From Bacillus sp. ISL-45 (GTDB lineage Bacteria > Bacillota > Bacilli > Bacillales > Cytobacillaceae): a stretch of DNA of 64,000 bases. The DNA is taken from contig NZ_JAGGQQ010000001.1 in the NCBI RefSeq assembly GCF_018613195.1, positions 170,911-234,910 of the forward strand, given 5' to 3'. The translations under genes and the position numbers were made by a program. The stretch's first letter is position 1, and each line of letters starts with the position of its first letter. Shown piece by piece: positions 9,464-18,547 of the stretch. Below the pieces are notes generated by a model. That model was not told where the DNA came from. It saw only the letters and a program-made list of their open reading frames with translations, and did no database searches.

Positions 9464-10159
9464 TTATGTTCCTTTAATTCTGTCTTGTAAAAAGGCTCCT
9501 TTAGGTACGATCTTGAGCAGTTCCGATAAATCCTCTATAGTATAATCCGCTTCCGCACTGTACCAATAGTCATCCCGCTTCCAAATCCCCATCATTCCGA
9601 CCCTTTTGGATGCGGCCACATCATTTTCAGGATGATCGCCTACAAATATACTCCGAGATGCTGATACTGCAAGAACATCCAGCCCCTTCTGGAAAATCCG
9701 GGAATCAGGCTTCCTTAATCCCTCCGCTTCCGAGATCAAAATCGTATCAAAGTAACCCTCAATTCCTAAAGCTTTTATATTGGCCATCTGGAAATGGGTT
9801 TTGCCATTCGAAATCATGCCCATCTTCAAACCCATTTGCTTCAATTCCCCGAGAACGTCATGCAGGTTTTGGAATCCTGTACAGTAATGCTTGAAATTCG
9901 TTATGTAATCTTCTAATAACTCTTGCCATGTCACCCCGGCTATGTTCATTTCTATTAAAAGCTTGCTGTATACTTTGTCCTTCCACACGTATCCGCGGGC
10001 ATCCAATTCAATGAACCTTTTTATATAAAGCTGCTTGTCTACCTTATTCAATTCAGGCTTAAAACGTTCGTATTGTTCTTCAATGAACTTCACAAGAGAT
10101 GCTTCTCGATCCAGCAAGGTTCCGTCAAAATCAAAAAAGACCGCTTCTATATCCCTCAA
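9464..10159 (-). CDS. HAD-superfamily hydrolase, subfamily IA
   Basis: Cytoplasmic phosphatase-like protein of 231 aa. All HAD motifs are visible: motif I 'FFDFDGTLL' near the N terminus with both aspartates, motif II 'MISNGKT', motif III lysine in 'EGLRKPDSRIF', and motif IV 'FVGDHPENDV'. A helical cap lies between motifs I and II (residues ~20-90), as in subfamily IA (phosphoglycolate phosphatase/YjjG type). The start is TTG 10159, with GGGGAG 5 nt upstream. Substrate is unknown. It is monocistronic, upstream of csbA on the same strand. Confidence 0.88.
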   Translation of the reverse strand: MRDIEAVFFDFDGTLLDREASLVKFIEEQYERFKPELNKVDKQLYIKRFIELDARGYVWKDKVYSKLLIEMNIAGVTWQELLEDYITNFKHYCTGFQNLHDVLGELKQMGLKMGMISNGKTHFQMANIKALGIEGYFDTILISEAEGLRKPDSRIFQKGLDVLAVSASRSIFVGDHPENDVAASKRVGMMGIWKRDDYWYSAEADYTIEDLSELLKIVPKGAFLQDRIKGT

Positions 10160-10230
10160 GCTAACTCCCCATCTTTTAAAACAGATTCTTCCTTATAAAT
10201 GTGTCGGAATTGAAAAAGGTTTTTATATGC

Positions 10231-10266
10231 TGCAAAAAAAGAACAGACCAGTTTGGCCTGTTCTCA
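10231..10266 (-). terminator. Terminator of the SLH-subtilase gene
   Basis: Minus-strand AGAACAGGCC, loop AAAC, TGGTCTGTTCT, followed by seven U. Confidence 0.9.
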
Positions 10267-10273
10267 TTCTACC

Positions 10274-12730
10274 TTATTTCAAAAATGCGTTATAGTAGCG
10301 TGTCATGGCAACGGCAAAGTCGCCGCGAGTATTTTTCACTGAAGGGTTGAAGCTTGCTGTTACCTTTGGTTTTAAATCATATGGCCCCTGTGTTACAGCG
10401 AATTTCGCATTGAGGATGTTCAGGTCGAGAGCCACCTGGACATATCCTTTCAAGTGTTCAGGTACTTCTGAGGCATCAGAAATCGCAATTCTTTCATTGT
10501 TATATAGTACTGTCAGATCACCGCTGAACTCTTCCGCCTCTTTTTGTAAACCTAAGGCCTGAACCAGTGAGTATGCTAACTCTGCACGAGTCACACCATC
10601 CTTTGGCGCGAATTTGCCGTTTGCTGCCGGCAAAATGACCCCTTTCTGGATATGCTGCTGATCGCGGAAGGAAGCTCCTTTTGCTGTTGCTGCTTCAACG
10701 AATGGAAGGTCTGCGCTTGAAACATCTGAGAAGCTCGGCGCTGAAGGCAATGCTTGCTTGATTTCAGCACCCATCACCAGATATTTTGCCAGCTCTGCTC
10801 TTGTTAAAAACGCATCAGGTTTGAAGGCTCCATTCGAGAAGCCATCAAATAATCGTTCACTTACACCCAATTTAATGGCATCTGCTGCCGGATGGCCGAT
10901 AATGTCGTTCAGTCCTGAAAACCCGCTGACCTTCGTGAACGCCATTTCGCCTTTTACTGTTTCAGGCAAAGCCACGCCGAGTGGATTGGCTTCTGCACCG
11001 CGAAGTCCGCGGATTTCAGCCTTCCATGCTCCAGGTGCCGGAGAAGTCACCGATACGGTGCGGTCATAGTAGAGCGGGAACAGCAGGCTGACACCCGAGC
11101 TGTATTCGGTGCCATCCGGAGCGATCAACACAAGGTTAATCGGATTGCCCGTTTGCTCCATGAGACCCGCCCCATCTACTTTTGCCACTAAGCTGGACAT
11201 CCCTTCGTAGACTGTGAATTCATATTGGTTGTCAGAGATAAATGTCAGCGGATTGTAATCAACCGAGAATTCCTTGCGTTCTGTTGATGATTCGACATTG
11301 CTATAGAATGTCTGGGTTGAGTTCAGTGTTGCTCCATATGATGTATCATTGAATGCCTGATCAATCGCTGCATAGGCATTCACATATCCTGCGCCAGCCT
11401 CCCAGGTTTCATAGCCTGGCATATTCGTAGCGGTCTGTTCAAGAATCGACTTGATTTCAGCCGGCGACAACAGCGGGTTCGCCTCCAGCATCAGCGCGAC
11501 GATTCCTGCCACATGAGGCGTCGCCATCGAAGTTCCGCTCATGGTTGTGTAATAAGGAAGGTACGCCGTTTCGATTGTTTGGGCATCCTGGTCGATTGCA
11601 AGGCTTGACACTGGTGCAAGCACTCTTGTTGATACAATATCGACACCAGGAGCCGTGATTGTTGGTTCATCCTTCCATGTCCATTCCTTTCCATCCATTG
11701 TAAAAGTGCCGCCTACACCCTTCGTGCCTCTTGATGAGAAATCTACCAGTGTTCCATCTTTGACTCCCGCAGCGACTGAAATGACCCAAGGAGCCTTTGC
11801 ATATGGGTTATGTGTGTTCTCTCCAGGCCCTTCATTCCCTGCCGCAAAAAGAACCGTGATACCGCGGTCATGCGCTTTTTTGCTGGCAATGTTGATTGGA
11901 TGATTCGGGTCGAAGTCCCCAGACGAACCCCAGGAATTCGTGATGACGCGGATATTGTATTGAGACTGATGGGTAATCGCGTAGTCAAAACCGCCAATGC
12001 CATCAAGGACGAATAATGCAGCTCCTGAACCGTAACCAATCAAATCAGCACCAGGTGCAGCGCCTTCATACTTACCCCCAGACATCGCGCCAGTTCCGCC
12101 GACCGTGCCGGCAACATGTGTACCATGGCCGGAATTTGTATCCGTATTAGGGACGTTTTCCTGGTAAGTGATTGGCAGCAAGCCTGGTGCCAATGCATTA
12201 AGGTTGGTGGAGCCCATGACATTCTGGACAAGGTTTTTGCCAAATTCGTGGTCCTTATGTGTTCCATCAACACCACTGTCGTTCACGACGACTCCGACCC
12301 CTTTGCCTGAAACAGGCAGGCCGCCGTTTGCTTTGCGGAAGCTGTCGTCTGTCCTCGCTTTATCGACGCCGGTGATTGCAGTGGCATCTGCGTTGAAGTA
12401 ACTTAGTTTTCTGTTCATGTAGATCGATTGTACTTCCGGATTTGCCGCAAGCTTTTCAATTTGCGCTTTTGTCGCGATGACCCCGGCAATCGGCAAAGAT
12501 TTCATGCTTATGCCCGTTTCAATGCCGAGCGACTTTAACAATGATAATTGCGACCCAGTCGGTGCGCTGTCGCCTTTAAAGGTGACGATGACCTCCAGCG
12601 AGCTTGCAGTGTCAAGCGCCTTGCTGACAAGTGGATCGATAACAGCCAGGCTGCTCGCCTTCCCCTGTGGTGCAGCAAATACCGGAAAAATGAGTAACAT
12701 GGCCAACAGCAGATACATAAAACGTTTCAT
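10274..12730 (-). CDS. Secreted S8 (subtilisin-like) serine protease with C-terminal S-layer-homology domains
   Basis: Exported protease of 818 aa. A signal peptide spans about residues 1-26. An inhibitor-I9-like prodomain follows (about 40-115, 'LEVIVTFKGD...VQSIYMNRKL'). The catalytic triad is Asp151 ('VNDSGVDGTH'), His202 ('SGHGTHVAG') and Ser401 ('SGTSMATPH'), with the oxyanion Asn at about 299 ('AAGNEGPG'). After a beta-rich region (~480-600), S-layer-homology repeats occupy about 615-815 ('AIKLGVSERLFDGFSNGAFK', 'TRAELAKYLV', 'FSDVSSADLPFVEAA', 'VTRAELAYSLV'), which normally anchor proteins to pyruvylated cell-wall polymer. Substrate is unknown. A shorter paralogue lies upstream on the same strand, so the pair arose by tandem duplication. 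Confidence 0.93.
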   Translation of the reverse strand: MKRFMYLLLAMLLIFPVFAAPQGKASSLAVIDPLVSKALDTASSLEVIVTFKGDSAPTGSQLSLLKSLGIETGISMKSLPIAGVIATKAQIEKLAANPEVQSIYMNRKLSYFNADATAITGVDKARTDDSFRKANGGLPVSGKGVGVVVNDSGVDGTHKDHEFGKNLVQNVMGSTNLNALAPGLLPITYQENVPNTDTNSGHGTHVAGTVGGTGAMSGGKYEGAAPGADLIGYGSGAALFVLDGIGGFDYAITHQSQYNIRVITNSWGSSGDFDPNHPINIASKKAHDRGITVLFAAGNEGPGENTHNPYAKAPWVISVAAGVKDGTLVDFSSRGTKGVGGTFTMDGKEWTWKDEPTITAPGVDIVSTRVLAPVSSLAIDQDAQTIETAYLPYYTTMSGTSMATPHVAGIVALMLEANPLLSPAEIKSILEQTATNMPGYETWEAGAGYVNAYAAIDQAFNDTSYGATLNSTQTFYSNVESSTERKEFSVDYNPLTFISDNQYEFTVYEGMSSLVAKVDGAGLMEQTGNPINLVLIAPDGTEYSSGVSLLFPLYYDRTVSVTSPAPGAWKAEIRGLRGAEANPLGVALPETVKGEMAFTKVSGFSGLNDIIGHPAADAIKLGVSERLFDGFSNGAFKPDAFLTRAELAKYLVMGAEIKQALPSAPSFSDVSSADLPFVEAATAKGASFRDQQHIQKGVILPAANGKFAPKDGVTRAELAYSLVQALGLQKEAEEFSGDLTVLYNNERIAISDASEVPEHLKGYVQVALDLNILNAKFAVTQGPYDLKPKVTASFNPSVKNTRGDFAVAMTRYYNAFLK

Positions 12731-12900
12731 CTAATTTCTCCTCTCATCCAGTTGAAATTTTTGAATATTCCTAACTTAATTATCATGAAATCACTGCTGG
12801 AAAACTATTCTTCAAAGGTTATAAAATCGATTTCCAGAATATCTATTCTGGCATCGTACAAAAGTTATAGATGGAGTAGTGCTATCTAGAGGGGAGTTTC

Positions 12901-13043
12901 TTCCAAAATTAGGATGACGGCACGATTATCAGGTTTTTTCGGGCAATTAATCTCATAGTTCGGGCAATTATCGTGGTCGATTGAGAGATTACCGTAAAGT
13001 TTCGGGCAATTAGCTCCACTGAGTAAGAGAATAATTTTTCCAG
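12901..13043 (-). repeat. 21-bp phased intergenic array A2 (leader plus five units)
   Basis: Reading on the minus strand, the leader CTGGAAAAATTATTCTCTTA starts at 13043. Exactly 31 nt later come five units beginning at 13012, 12991, 12970, 12949 and 12928, all 21 bp apart. Conserved starts are TAATTGCCCGA (three units), TAATCTCTCAA and TAATCGTGCCG. The terminal unit again contains CCGTCATCCTAAT and is followed by TTTTGGAA. It lies between the two subtilase genes. The rest of the 545-bp gap holds only a terminator and probable promoter DNA. Confidence 0.9.
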
Positions 13044-13234
13044 CATCGAAATGGGCCATATCAGAGTCCATTTCCCCTAAAAAAAGTCCTCTTACAATGT
13101 CAACTTCCTCTAAACAAAACAATTTTGCAGACTCGGATTCTCGATTCCAGTGAGAAAGAGAGTTTTTCGATCGATTTCACGCTTCATTCGCAATTTTTCA
13201 CCTCAATCACTGTCACCAACCATCGCAGCGGAGT

Positions 13235-13264
13235 AAAAATCTCCCTTGCCCGGGCAAGGGAGAT
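13235..13264 (-). terminator. Terminator of the second subtilase gene (26-bp perfect palindrome)
   Basis: ATCTCCCTTGCCC at 13239-13251 is followed directly by GGGCAAGGGAGAT, a perfect dyad centred on CCCGGG. A run of five U follows on the minus strand. Confidence 0.85.
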
Positions 13265-13274
13265 CAACTCATTA

Positions 13275-14714
13275 TCATTTATTCTTTTTAAAAGCTGCAT
13301 CCACTGCCCCATATGCATTCACATAGCCTGCGCCAGCTTCCCATACTTCATAATCCGGCATGGCTGTCGCCGTTTTTTCGAGGATCGACTTCACCTCGGA
13401 TGGCGACAGTATTGGATTCGCCTCAAGCATCAACGCTATGATGCCTGCAACATGCGGAGCGGCCATCGATGTTCCGCTCATCGTCGTGTAATAAGGCAGA
13501 TAGGCGGGCTCAATGTATTCAGCATCCGCAGTAGCACCAAGCGCCACGAGCGGGCTGATGACTCTCGTTGAAATAATGTCCACTCCAGGCGATGTCACGG
13601 TCGGCTGGTCTGCCCAATTCCATGTCTCGCCATCGACGGTTACCGTTCCGCCACGGCCTTCTTCACCGCGTGAAGAGAAATCTGCCAGCTTGCCAGACTT
13701 ATCACCAGCGGCAACTGTAACGACCCAAGGAGCTTTTTTATAATTCCCGGAAATCGTATTAGCGTCGGGACCTGAATTTCCTGCGGAGAAGACCGTTACG
13801 ATCCCGCGGTCATACAGTTTTTTCGTTGCGATATTAATAGGATGATAGGGATCGAAGTCGGTCCCGGCGTCTCCAGTGTCTCCCCATGAATTGGTGATCA
13901 CGCGGATGTTGTATTCCTGCTGGTGGGTCAGCGCATAATCAAAGCCGCCAATTGTATCAAGCATCGCGACTGCCGCGCCTGACCCGTAGCCAATCAGGTT
14001 CGCGCCAGGTGCAACTCCCTCATATTTGCCTCCTGACATCTCGCCAGTTCCGCCGACGATACCGGCTACATGCGTACCATGGCCGGAACTTGAATCAGTG
14101 TTCGGGACATTTTCAACATAAGAAACAGGCAATAAGGCACTAAGCGCATTCAAATTAGTCGATCCCAGTACATTTTGGACGAGATGGCTGCCAAACTCCA
14201 AATCGCGATGTGTCCCGTCAACTCCGCTGTCATTGATGACGACGCCAATCCCTTTGCCAGTTACCGGCAAGCCGCCATTCAGCTTTCTCATGGTTTCATC
14301 TGTCCGAACCTGGTCCACTCCGGTGATGTCCGTCGCTTCCGCATTTTCATATTCCAGCTTCTTGTTCAAATAGATGGAAATGACCTGGTCACTTTGAGCC
14401 AGCTGGTCAATCTGTGATCTTGTCGCAAGAATTCCAGCGATCGGCAGGCTATTCAGCGTCAAACCCTTGGTGATGCCAAGCGACTCCAGAAGATTCACCT
14501 GCTCTGGCAGGACACCCTCTTCACTTTTAAAAGTTACGATTGCTTCGACAGGAGTGATGGCTGTCAAAAGCTTTTTCGTCAGTTCAGGATCAACAACCGC
14601 GTTGACAGGCTCAACCGCCTTTGTCGCCGTCCCGGGAACGAGCGATGCAAACACCGTCGCAGCCATCAGGATAAAAGATAAAAATGCAGCTTTAAACTTC
14701 ATTAAATATTTCAA
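13275..14714 (-). CDS. Secreted S8 (subtilisin-like) serine protease without anchor
   Basis: Exported subtilase of 479 aa. A signal peptide spans about residues 1-30 and a prodomain about 50-125. The triad is Asp162 ('INDSGVDGTH'), His212 ('SGHGTHVAG') and Ser416 ('SGTSMAAPH'), with the oxyanion Asn313 ('SAGNSGPD'). It is closely similar along its whole length to the neighbouring 818-aa protease but stops right after the catalytic domain ('GYVNAYGAVDAAF'), lacking the beta-rich and S-layer-homology parts. It is therefore probably released to the medium while its paralogue stays wall-bound (inference). Confidence 0.93.
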   Translation of the reverse strand: MKYLMKFKAAFLSFILMAATVFASLVPGTATKAVEPVNAVVDPELTKKLLTAITPVEAIVTFKSEEGVLPEQVNLLESLGITKGLTLNSLPIAGILATRSQIDQLAQSDQVISIYLNKKLEYENAEATDITGVDQVRTDETMRKLNGGLPVTGKGIGVVINDSGVDGTHRDLEFGSHLVQNVLGSTNLNALSALLPVSYVENVPNTDSSSGHGTHVAGIVGGTGEMSGGKYEGVAPGANLIGYGSGAAVAMLDTIGGFDYALTHQQEYNIRVITNSWGDTGDAGTDFDPYHPINIATKKLYDRGIVTVFSAGNSGPDANTISGNYKKAPWVVTVAAGDKSGKLADFSSRGEEGRGGTVTVDGETWNWADQPTVTSPGVDIISTRVISPLVALGATADAEYIEPAYLPYYTTMSGTSMAAPHVAGIIALMLEANPILSPSEVKSILEKTATAMPDYEVWEAGAGYVNAYGAVDAAFKKNK

Positions 14715-14860
14715 CTCCTTAACATTTTTCTTAATATTCCCACAATATTTACATTGAAACTATTCTGCATTGGAATTAAAAAATAATAACCTCTGTACTA
14801 ACCTCGGTTACTACTAAAGTAGTATCCAGGAAAACCGCTCTAAGTGAATATGCTTTTTCT

Positions 14861-14895
14861 CATTAAAAAAGAGCCCTCTTTAAGAGGACTCTTCC
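14861..14895 (-). terminator. Terminator of the two-component operon
   Basis: Minus-strand AGAGTCCTCT, loop TAA, AGAGGGCTCT, then six U. Confidence 0.88.
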
Positions 14896-15551
14896 TATGC
14901 CCCGCCGGATGTCGGCGGGATTGGCACGAGCTGGTGCTGGACGGCGTGGATGACGACCTGGGAGCGGCTTTTGACGTTCAGCTTTTTGAAAATTTTGCTG
15001 ACATGGATTTTGACGGTTTTGTCGCTGATGAACAGGCGGTCGGCGATTTCTTTATTGCTGAGCCCTTCGACCAGGCAGAGCAGCACTTCCTTTTCACGCT
15101 CGGTCAGGGTCGTGCCCTCCTGCTGTGCTTGTTTTTGCTGGTGGAAGGCGAGCAGCTTCCTCGTCATGGACGGATGGATCACCGATTCTCCGCGTGCGAC
15201 GGTCCGGATAGCCTCGACGACCTGGTCGGAAGGCGCATCCTTCAGTAAATAACCGTCCGCCCCTTCACGGATTGCGGACATGAAATATTCCTCATGGCTG
15301 TGCATCGTCAGCACAAGAACTTTGATATGCGGGTATTTCTTTTTCAAAATGCCCGTGACTTCCACACCATTTTTCAGCGGCATGTTGATATCCATTAAAA
15401 TCATATCCGGCTTGCATTTTTCCACCTGCAACAGGGCGTCGTCGCCAGAAACAGCTTCGCCGACGACTTCGATATCTTCTTCAACCGATATGATATTGCG
15501 GAGCCCGTCGCGGAGCACGGCATGGTCATCCACTAGCATGAGCCTGATCAT
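14895..15551 (-). CDS. NarL/FixJ-family response regulator
   Basis: DNA-binding regulator of 218 aa. The receiver domain spans 1-120, with the acidic pair in '[14 protein letters not shown]', the phospho-acceptor Asp in '[12 protein letters not shown]', and the switch residues Thr in 'VLTMHS' and Lys in 'YLLKDAPSD'. The LuxR-type helix-turn-helix is C-terminal ('[20 protein letters not shown]', '[18 protein letters not shown]'). I used the ATG at 15551, which fits the family N terminus '[10 protein letters not shown]'; longer frames run into the kinase gene. It overlaps the end of the kinase gene by 26 nt, so the pair is translationally coupled. Target genes are not evident. Confidence 0.93.
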   Translation of the reverse strand: MIRLMLVDDHAVLRDGLRNIISVEEDIEVVGEAVSGDDALLQVEKCKPDMILMDINMPLKNGVEVTGILKKKYPHIKVLVLTMHSHEEYFMSAIREGADGYLLKDAPSDQVVEAIRTVARGESVIHPSMTRKLLAFHQQKQAQQEGTTLTEREKEVLLCLVEGLSNKEIADRLFISDKTVKIHVSKIFKKLNVKSRSQVVIHAVQHQLVPIPPTSGGA

Positions 15552-17385
15552 GTATGTTTTCCCCCTCGATTCCCATTCTAGGAACGGTGATGCTGACTTC
15601 CGTTCCCGAGCCTTCCTTGCTGTCAATCTGCAGGGAAGCGCTGATTTTTTCGGCGGCATCGTTCATTTGCAGGATGCCGAAATGCGGTTGGTTCCTCGCC
15701 TTCAGCATCGCCTGGAACAGCGAGAACCCTTTACCTTCATCTTTGACTTTTAAAAGGATATGCTCCGTTTGATAGCTTAAAAGAACTTCCACCTTCAGTG
15801 CCTGCGAATGCTTGATGGCGTTGTGAAGGCTTTCCTGGAAAGTGTCGAACAGAACCTTTTCAACCATCGGGCTAAGCTCCTGCTCCTGCCCCCTGATCTC
15901 AAATTCGATATCCTGCCGGTATTCCTTCTGGACAGCTTCGATTTTTCGTAAAATCGCTTCTGCCAGCGTCGCTTTTTGAGTTGGATATGGGCGCAGCGCG
16001 TAAATTGATTCACGTACCTCCTTCAGGCTCTCCCTGAGTCCGCTGACACTTTCGTCCATAAGCTTCCTTGTTTCCTCGGGATTTTTAGCGAATTTCTTCC
16101 CCGCCGTTTCCAGCTTCATGACCGCACCGGCAAGTGTCTGGGCCACACCGTCATGGATGTCTCGGGCAATCCGATTCCGTTCCTCAAGGACAATCACCTT
16201 TTCTTTTTCGGTAAAAAGCATCCTTGTCTTGATGATGACGGCGAGCTGGTTGGCAAGCGTCGCAATGGATTGGACATCATGGTCCTCAAAGCTTTTCGTC
16301 CGGCTTCGGGCAACAATGAACATTCCAATAGTCTCGTTTTCAATGACAAGCGGTGAGTAGACGAACGCCTTCACGTCTTCTTCAAAGCAAGCAGACGCTA
16401 CACCGCCATCTTTTTTGCGGTCATTATAGACAACTGGGCTGCGCATTCCATCAAATTCAGCAAACGCCTCAAATGACAGCTCGCATTTCGCCCGTGTCCT
16501 GCCATCTTTGAAGCTAAGCTCCCATTCACCATCCCTCTTGATCCATAGTAAACTGGCCTCTGCACCAATCAATTCGTTAAAGCTTCCTCTTAAAGCTGAA
16601 AGCCAGTCCTGCGAAGGGAGCATCTGGTTCAGCTGTGAAGTGATCGAAAAAAGCAGCTTCAAACGGTTTTTCTCTCTTTTCAGCCTGGCGATCGTTGCGC
16701 TTAACAGCGAGATCCCGACAAGCGGCGAGAAAAAGAAGAAGTAAGCGAAGACATCGATCTCCCCGCGATTTTCACTGCCGACGACATAAAGGGTGATTCC
16801 GTATATCAAAGAGATACCCGCACTATTCAGTTCTGTGAGCGTCTTTTGCTTCCAGGTTTTAAAAGAATAATGCTGCGGCCTAATCACCAGAACGAGGTCG
16901 ACAAGTAAGTTGTTGACCAAGACATAGATTGCCAGCAGCAAAATATAACCCAGCATTCCCTGGATGATCGGTGTGAGTGCCAGCTTCTCCAGCAGAAGTT
17001 CTATAGATGGCTGCATTATAGCGGCAGCGTAAAAACTGAGCACCAGCTGGGCAGGGTTGAACAATACAGTCCGGAGCGGCCTTCTATGGATGAAGTTCAC
17101 GATCAGGACGGCGCTTGCATAAGCAATCGCAGTAAACGGGAATCCGTACAGCAGAAATAATACGTAGACAACCGGGAATGTGATCGCCGTATGGCCTCGC
17201 CAAACCGGCATAGGATAATACTCGCTAATAAGGAGGAATAAAAACAAAAGAGCTAAAACAACCGGTTCTCCGGGTGGCTCCAATTTTATGGAGGAAAAAA
17301 GGATGAGCAGCCAGCCAATCAATGAAATTGAGTTCATGAACAACTTTGCGTATCTTTCCCGTTTTTGCGTAAGATCCTGTTTCAA
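15526..17385 (-). CDS. Membrane sensor histidine kinase, HisKA_3 type with GAF domain
   Basis: Sensor kinase of about 619 aa. The N-terminal half has about eight membrane segments (residues ~15-225). A GAF domain covers ~240-395. The dimerisation/phospho-acceptor region is '[20 protein letters not shown]', with the phosphorylated His in 'RDIHDG'. The ATPase domain has the N box '[11 protein letters not shown]', 'DEGKGFS' and 'GTEVSITVP'. GTG or TTG starts near 17385 fit the ribosome site GAGAGGTG; the ATG at 17403 lacks one. The stimulus is unknown. The membrane module resembles sensors in which the transmembrane bundle itself senses, with GAF giving a second input. Confidence 0.9.
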   Translation of the reverse strand: MKQDLTQKRERYAKLFMNSISLIGWLLILFSSIKLEPPGEPVVLALLFLFLLISEYYPMPVWRGHTAITFPVVYVLFLLYGFPFTAIAYASAVLIVNFIHRRPLRTVLFNPAQLVLSFYAAAIMQPSIELLLEKLALTPIIQGMLGYILLLAIYVLVNNLLVDLVLVIRPQHYSFKTWKQKTLTELNSAGISLIYGITLYVVGSENRGEIDVFAYFFFFSPLVGISLLSATIARLKREKNRLKLLFSITSQLNQMLPSQDWLSALRGSFNELIGAEASLLWIKRDGEWELSFKDGRTRAKCELSFEAFAEFDGMRSPVVYNDRKKDGGVASACFEEDVKAFVYSPLVIENETIGMFIVARSRTKSFEDHDVQSIATLANQLAVIIKTRMLFTEKEKVIVLEERNRIARDIHDGVAQTLAGAVMKLETAGKKFAKNPEETRKLMDESVSGLRESLKEVRESIYALRPYPTQKATLAEAILRKIEAVQKEYRQDIEFEIRGQEQELSPMVEKVLFDTFQESLHNAIKHSQALKVEVLLSYQTEHILLKVKDEGKGFSLFQAMLKARNQPHFGILQMNDAAEKISASLQIDSKEGSGTEVSITVPRMGIEGENIHDQAHASG

Positions 17386-17455
17386 GCAGTTCACCTCTCG
17401 CATATTAGAATTTTCAGTTAATTAATTTTATCTCGGTAAAGTCCAAAACACAAAT

Positions 17456-17482
17456 AAAACCCACTCACTGGCCGAATGGGGG
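17456..17482 (-). terminator. Probable terminator between the permease genes and the two-component operon
   Basis: Minus-strand CCCATTC, loop GGCCAGT, GAGTGGG followed by UUUUAUUUG. It would stop transcription from the upstream permease genes. Confidence 0.6.
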
Positions 17483-17617
17483 TACCACTAGCCAATGGAT
17501 GGGCCAAACTCACGAAGAGTTTTGTTGAACACTATTATGGCAAAACTTTTGCGTGCCGACTATTCATCAAACGGGGTATTTTCATAGTACGAAAGTGTTA
17601 TAGTGATGTACTTCCCC

Positions 17618-18547
17618 CTACATTCCCCTGTTCTTCCTCACCAAATCCTTATGATTGAAAAAGTCGCTCAGCGCCTTATTGATCATCGCCACACTCAGGG
17701 CAGTCAATGCGAAAAACAGGATCGGCACATAGACAATCCACTCATAAGCAAGCATGAAGCGTTTGTTGAGGCCGATTAGCCCTGACCATTCATGAGTCAC
17801 TGATGAAGGAGGGCCTTCGCCCATGATGGTCCCTCCAAAGAGGACCAGCATGACACCAAGGTGGACGAGCAGCGTCAGCACCTGCAGGAACTGCTGGCTG
17901 AACATCAAAATCCATTCTTCATACAATTGAGGTAGCACGTGTTTAAAATAGATATGGCGCTTGCTTCCGCCAAGCGTAATCGCCGATTCTATGAATTCTT
18001 CCTTCCAGACCCTTCGCTTTTGCTCAATCAGCTGGACGGTCAATGCCGGGAGCGCAATCACGACCAGAATGATAAACTCATAGACTACCCTGACCCATAA
18101 AGGGTGATGGAAGCCGTGAATTGTATACATGACGACCGTGACCAGCAGGAAATAGGCAATCAGTGTCTGCGGGAAAAACGACAATGGTTCAGAGACCGCC
18201 TTTATCAGGTTAAAGATCCGGTCCGGAACCCGGAAGAGAAAATAGCTGAATACAATCGATAAGAGCATCCTCAGTAACGCGACAATCAACACGATGCCAA
18301 TAGAATATTTCGCCCCTTCAATTACCGTGTGCAGCATATCATAGCCATACATATCCGATCCAAGAATAAAAACATCAAACGGCGGGTATGGCGGCGCTTT
18401 TTCAAGGGTCCCATCTTCAAGGTAGACGAACTGGACTTGCCTGATTTTCCCGTCGTTCACAACGGTGTTCAAAATGCTCAATGTCAACAGGATCGTCAGA
18501 AAAGATAATCCAAATATGAATTTTTTTGTTTTCAGCAATCTGATCAT
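17618..18547 (-). CDS. ABC transporter permease, Opp/Dpp C-like
   Basis: Inner-membrane permease of 309 aa with about six segments. The region 'VFILGSDMYGYDMLHTVIEG' resembles the GTDxxGRD loop after the first helix of OppC-type permeases. 'ESAITLGGSKRHIYFKHVLP' is the EAA coupling loop for the ATPase. The ATG overlaps the stop of the upstream permease gene (ATGA, 18544-18547). No ATPase or binding-protein gene is adjacent, so the partner proteins must be encoded elsewhere or the pair has been repurposed. Substrate is unknown. Confidence 0.8.
   Translation of the reverse strand: MIRLLKTKKFIFGLSFLTILLTLSILNTVVNDGKIRQVQFVYLEDGTLEKAPPYPPFDVFILGSDMYGYDMLHTVIEGAKYSIGIVLIVALLRMLLSIVFSYFLFRVPDRIFNLIKAVSEPLSFFPQTLIAYFLLVTVVMYTIHGFHHPLWVRVVYEFIILVVIALPALTVQLIEQKRRVWKEEFIESAITLGGSKRHIYFKHVLPQLYEEWILMFSQQFLQVLTLLVHLGVMLVLFGGTIMGEGPPSSVTHEWSGLIGLNKRFMLAYEWIVYVPILFFALTALSVAMINKALSDFFNHKDLVRKNRGM

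Noticed and set aside
12886-13122. 78-codon ORF on the minus strand across array A2
   Set aside because: It is a by-product of the 21-bp repeat (seven codons). No ribosome site, and equivalent frames are broken in A5, A6 and A7.
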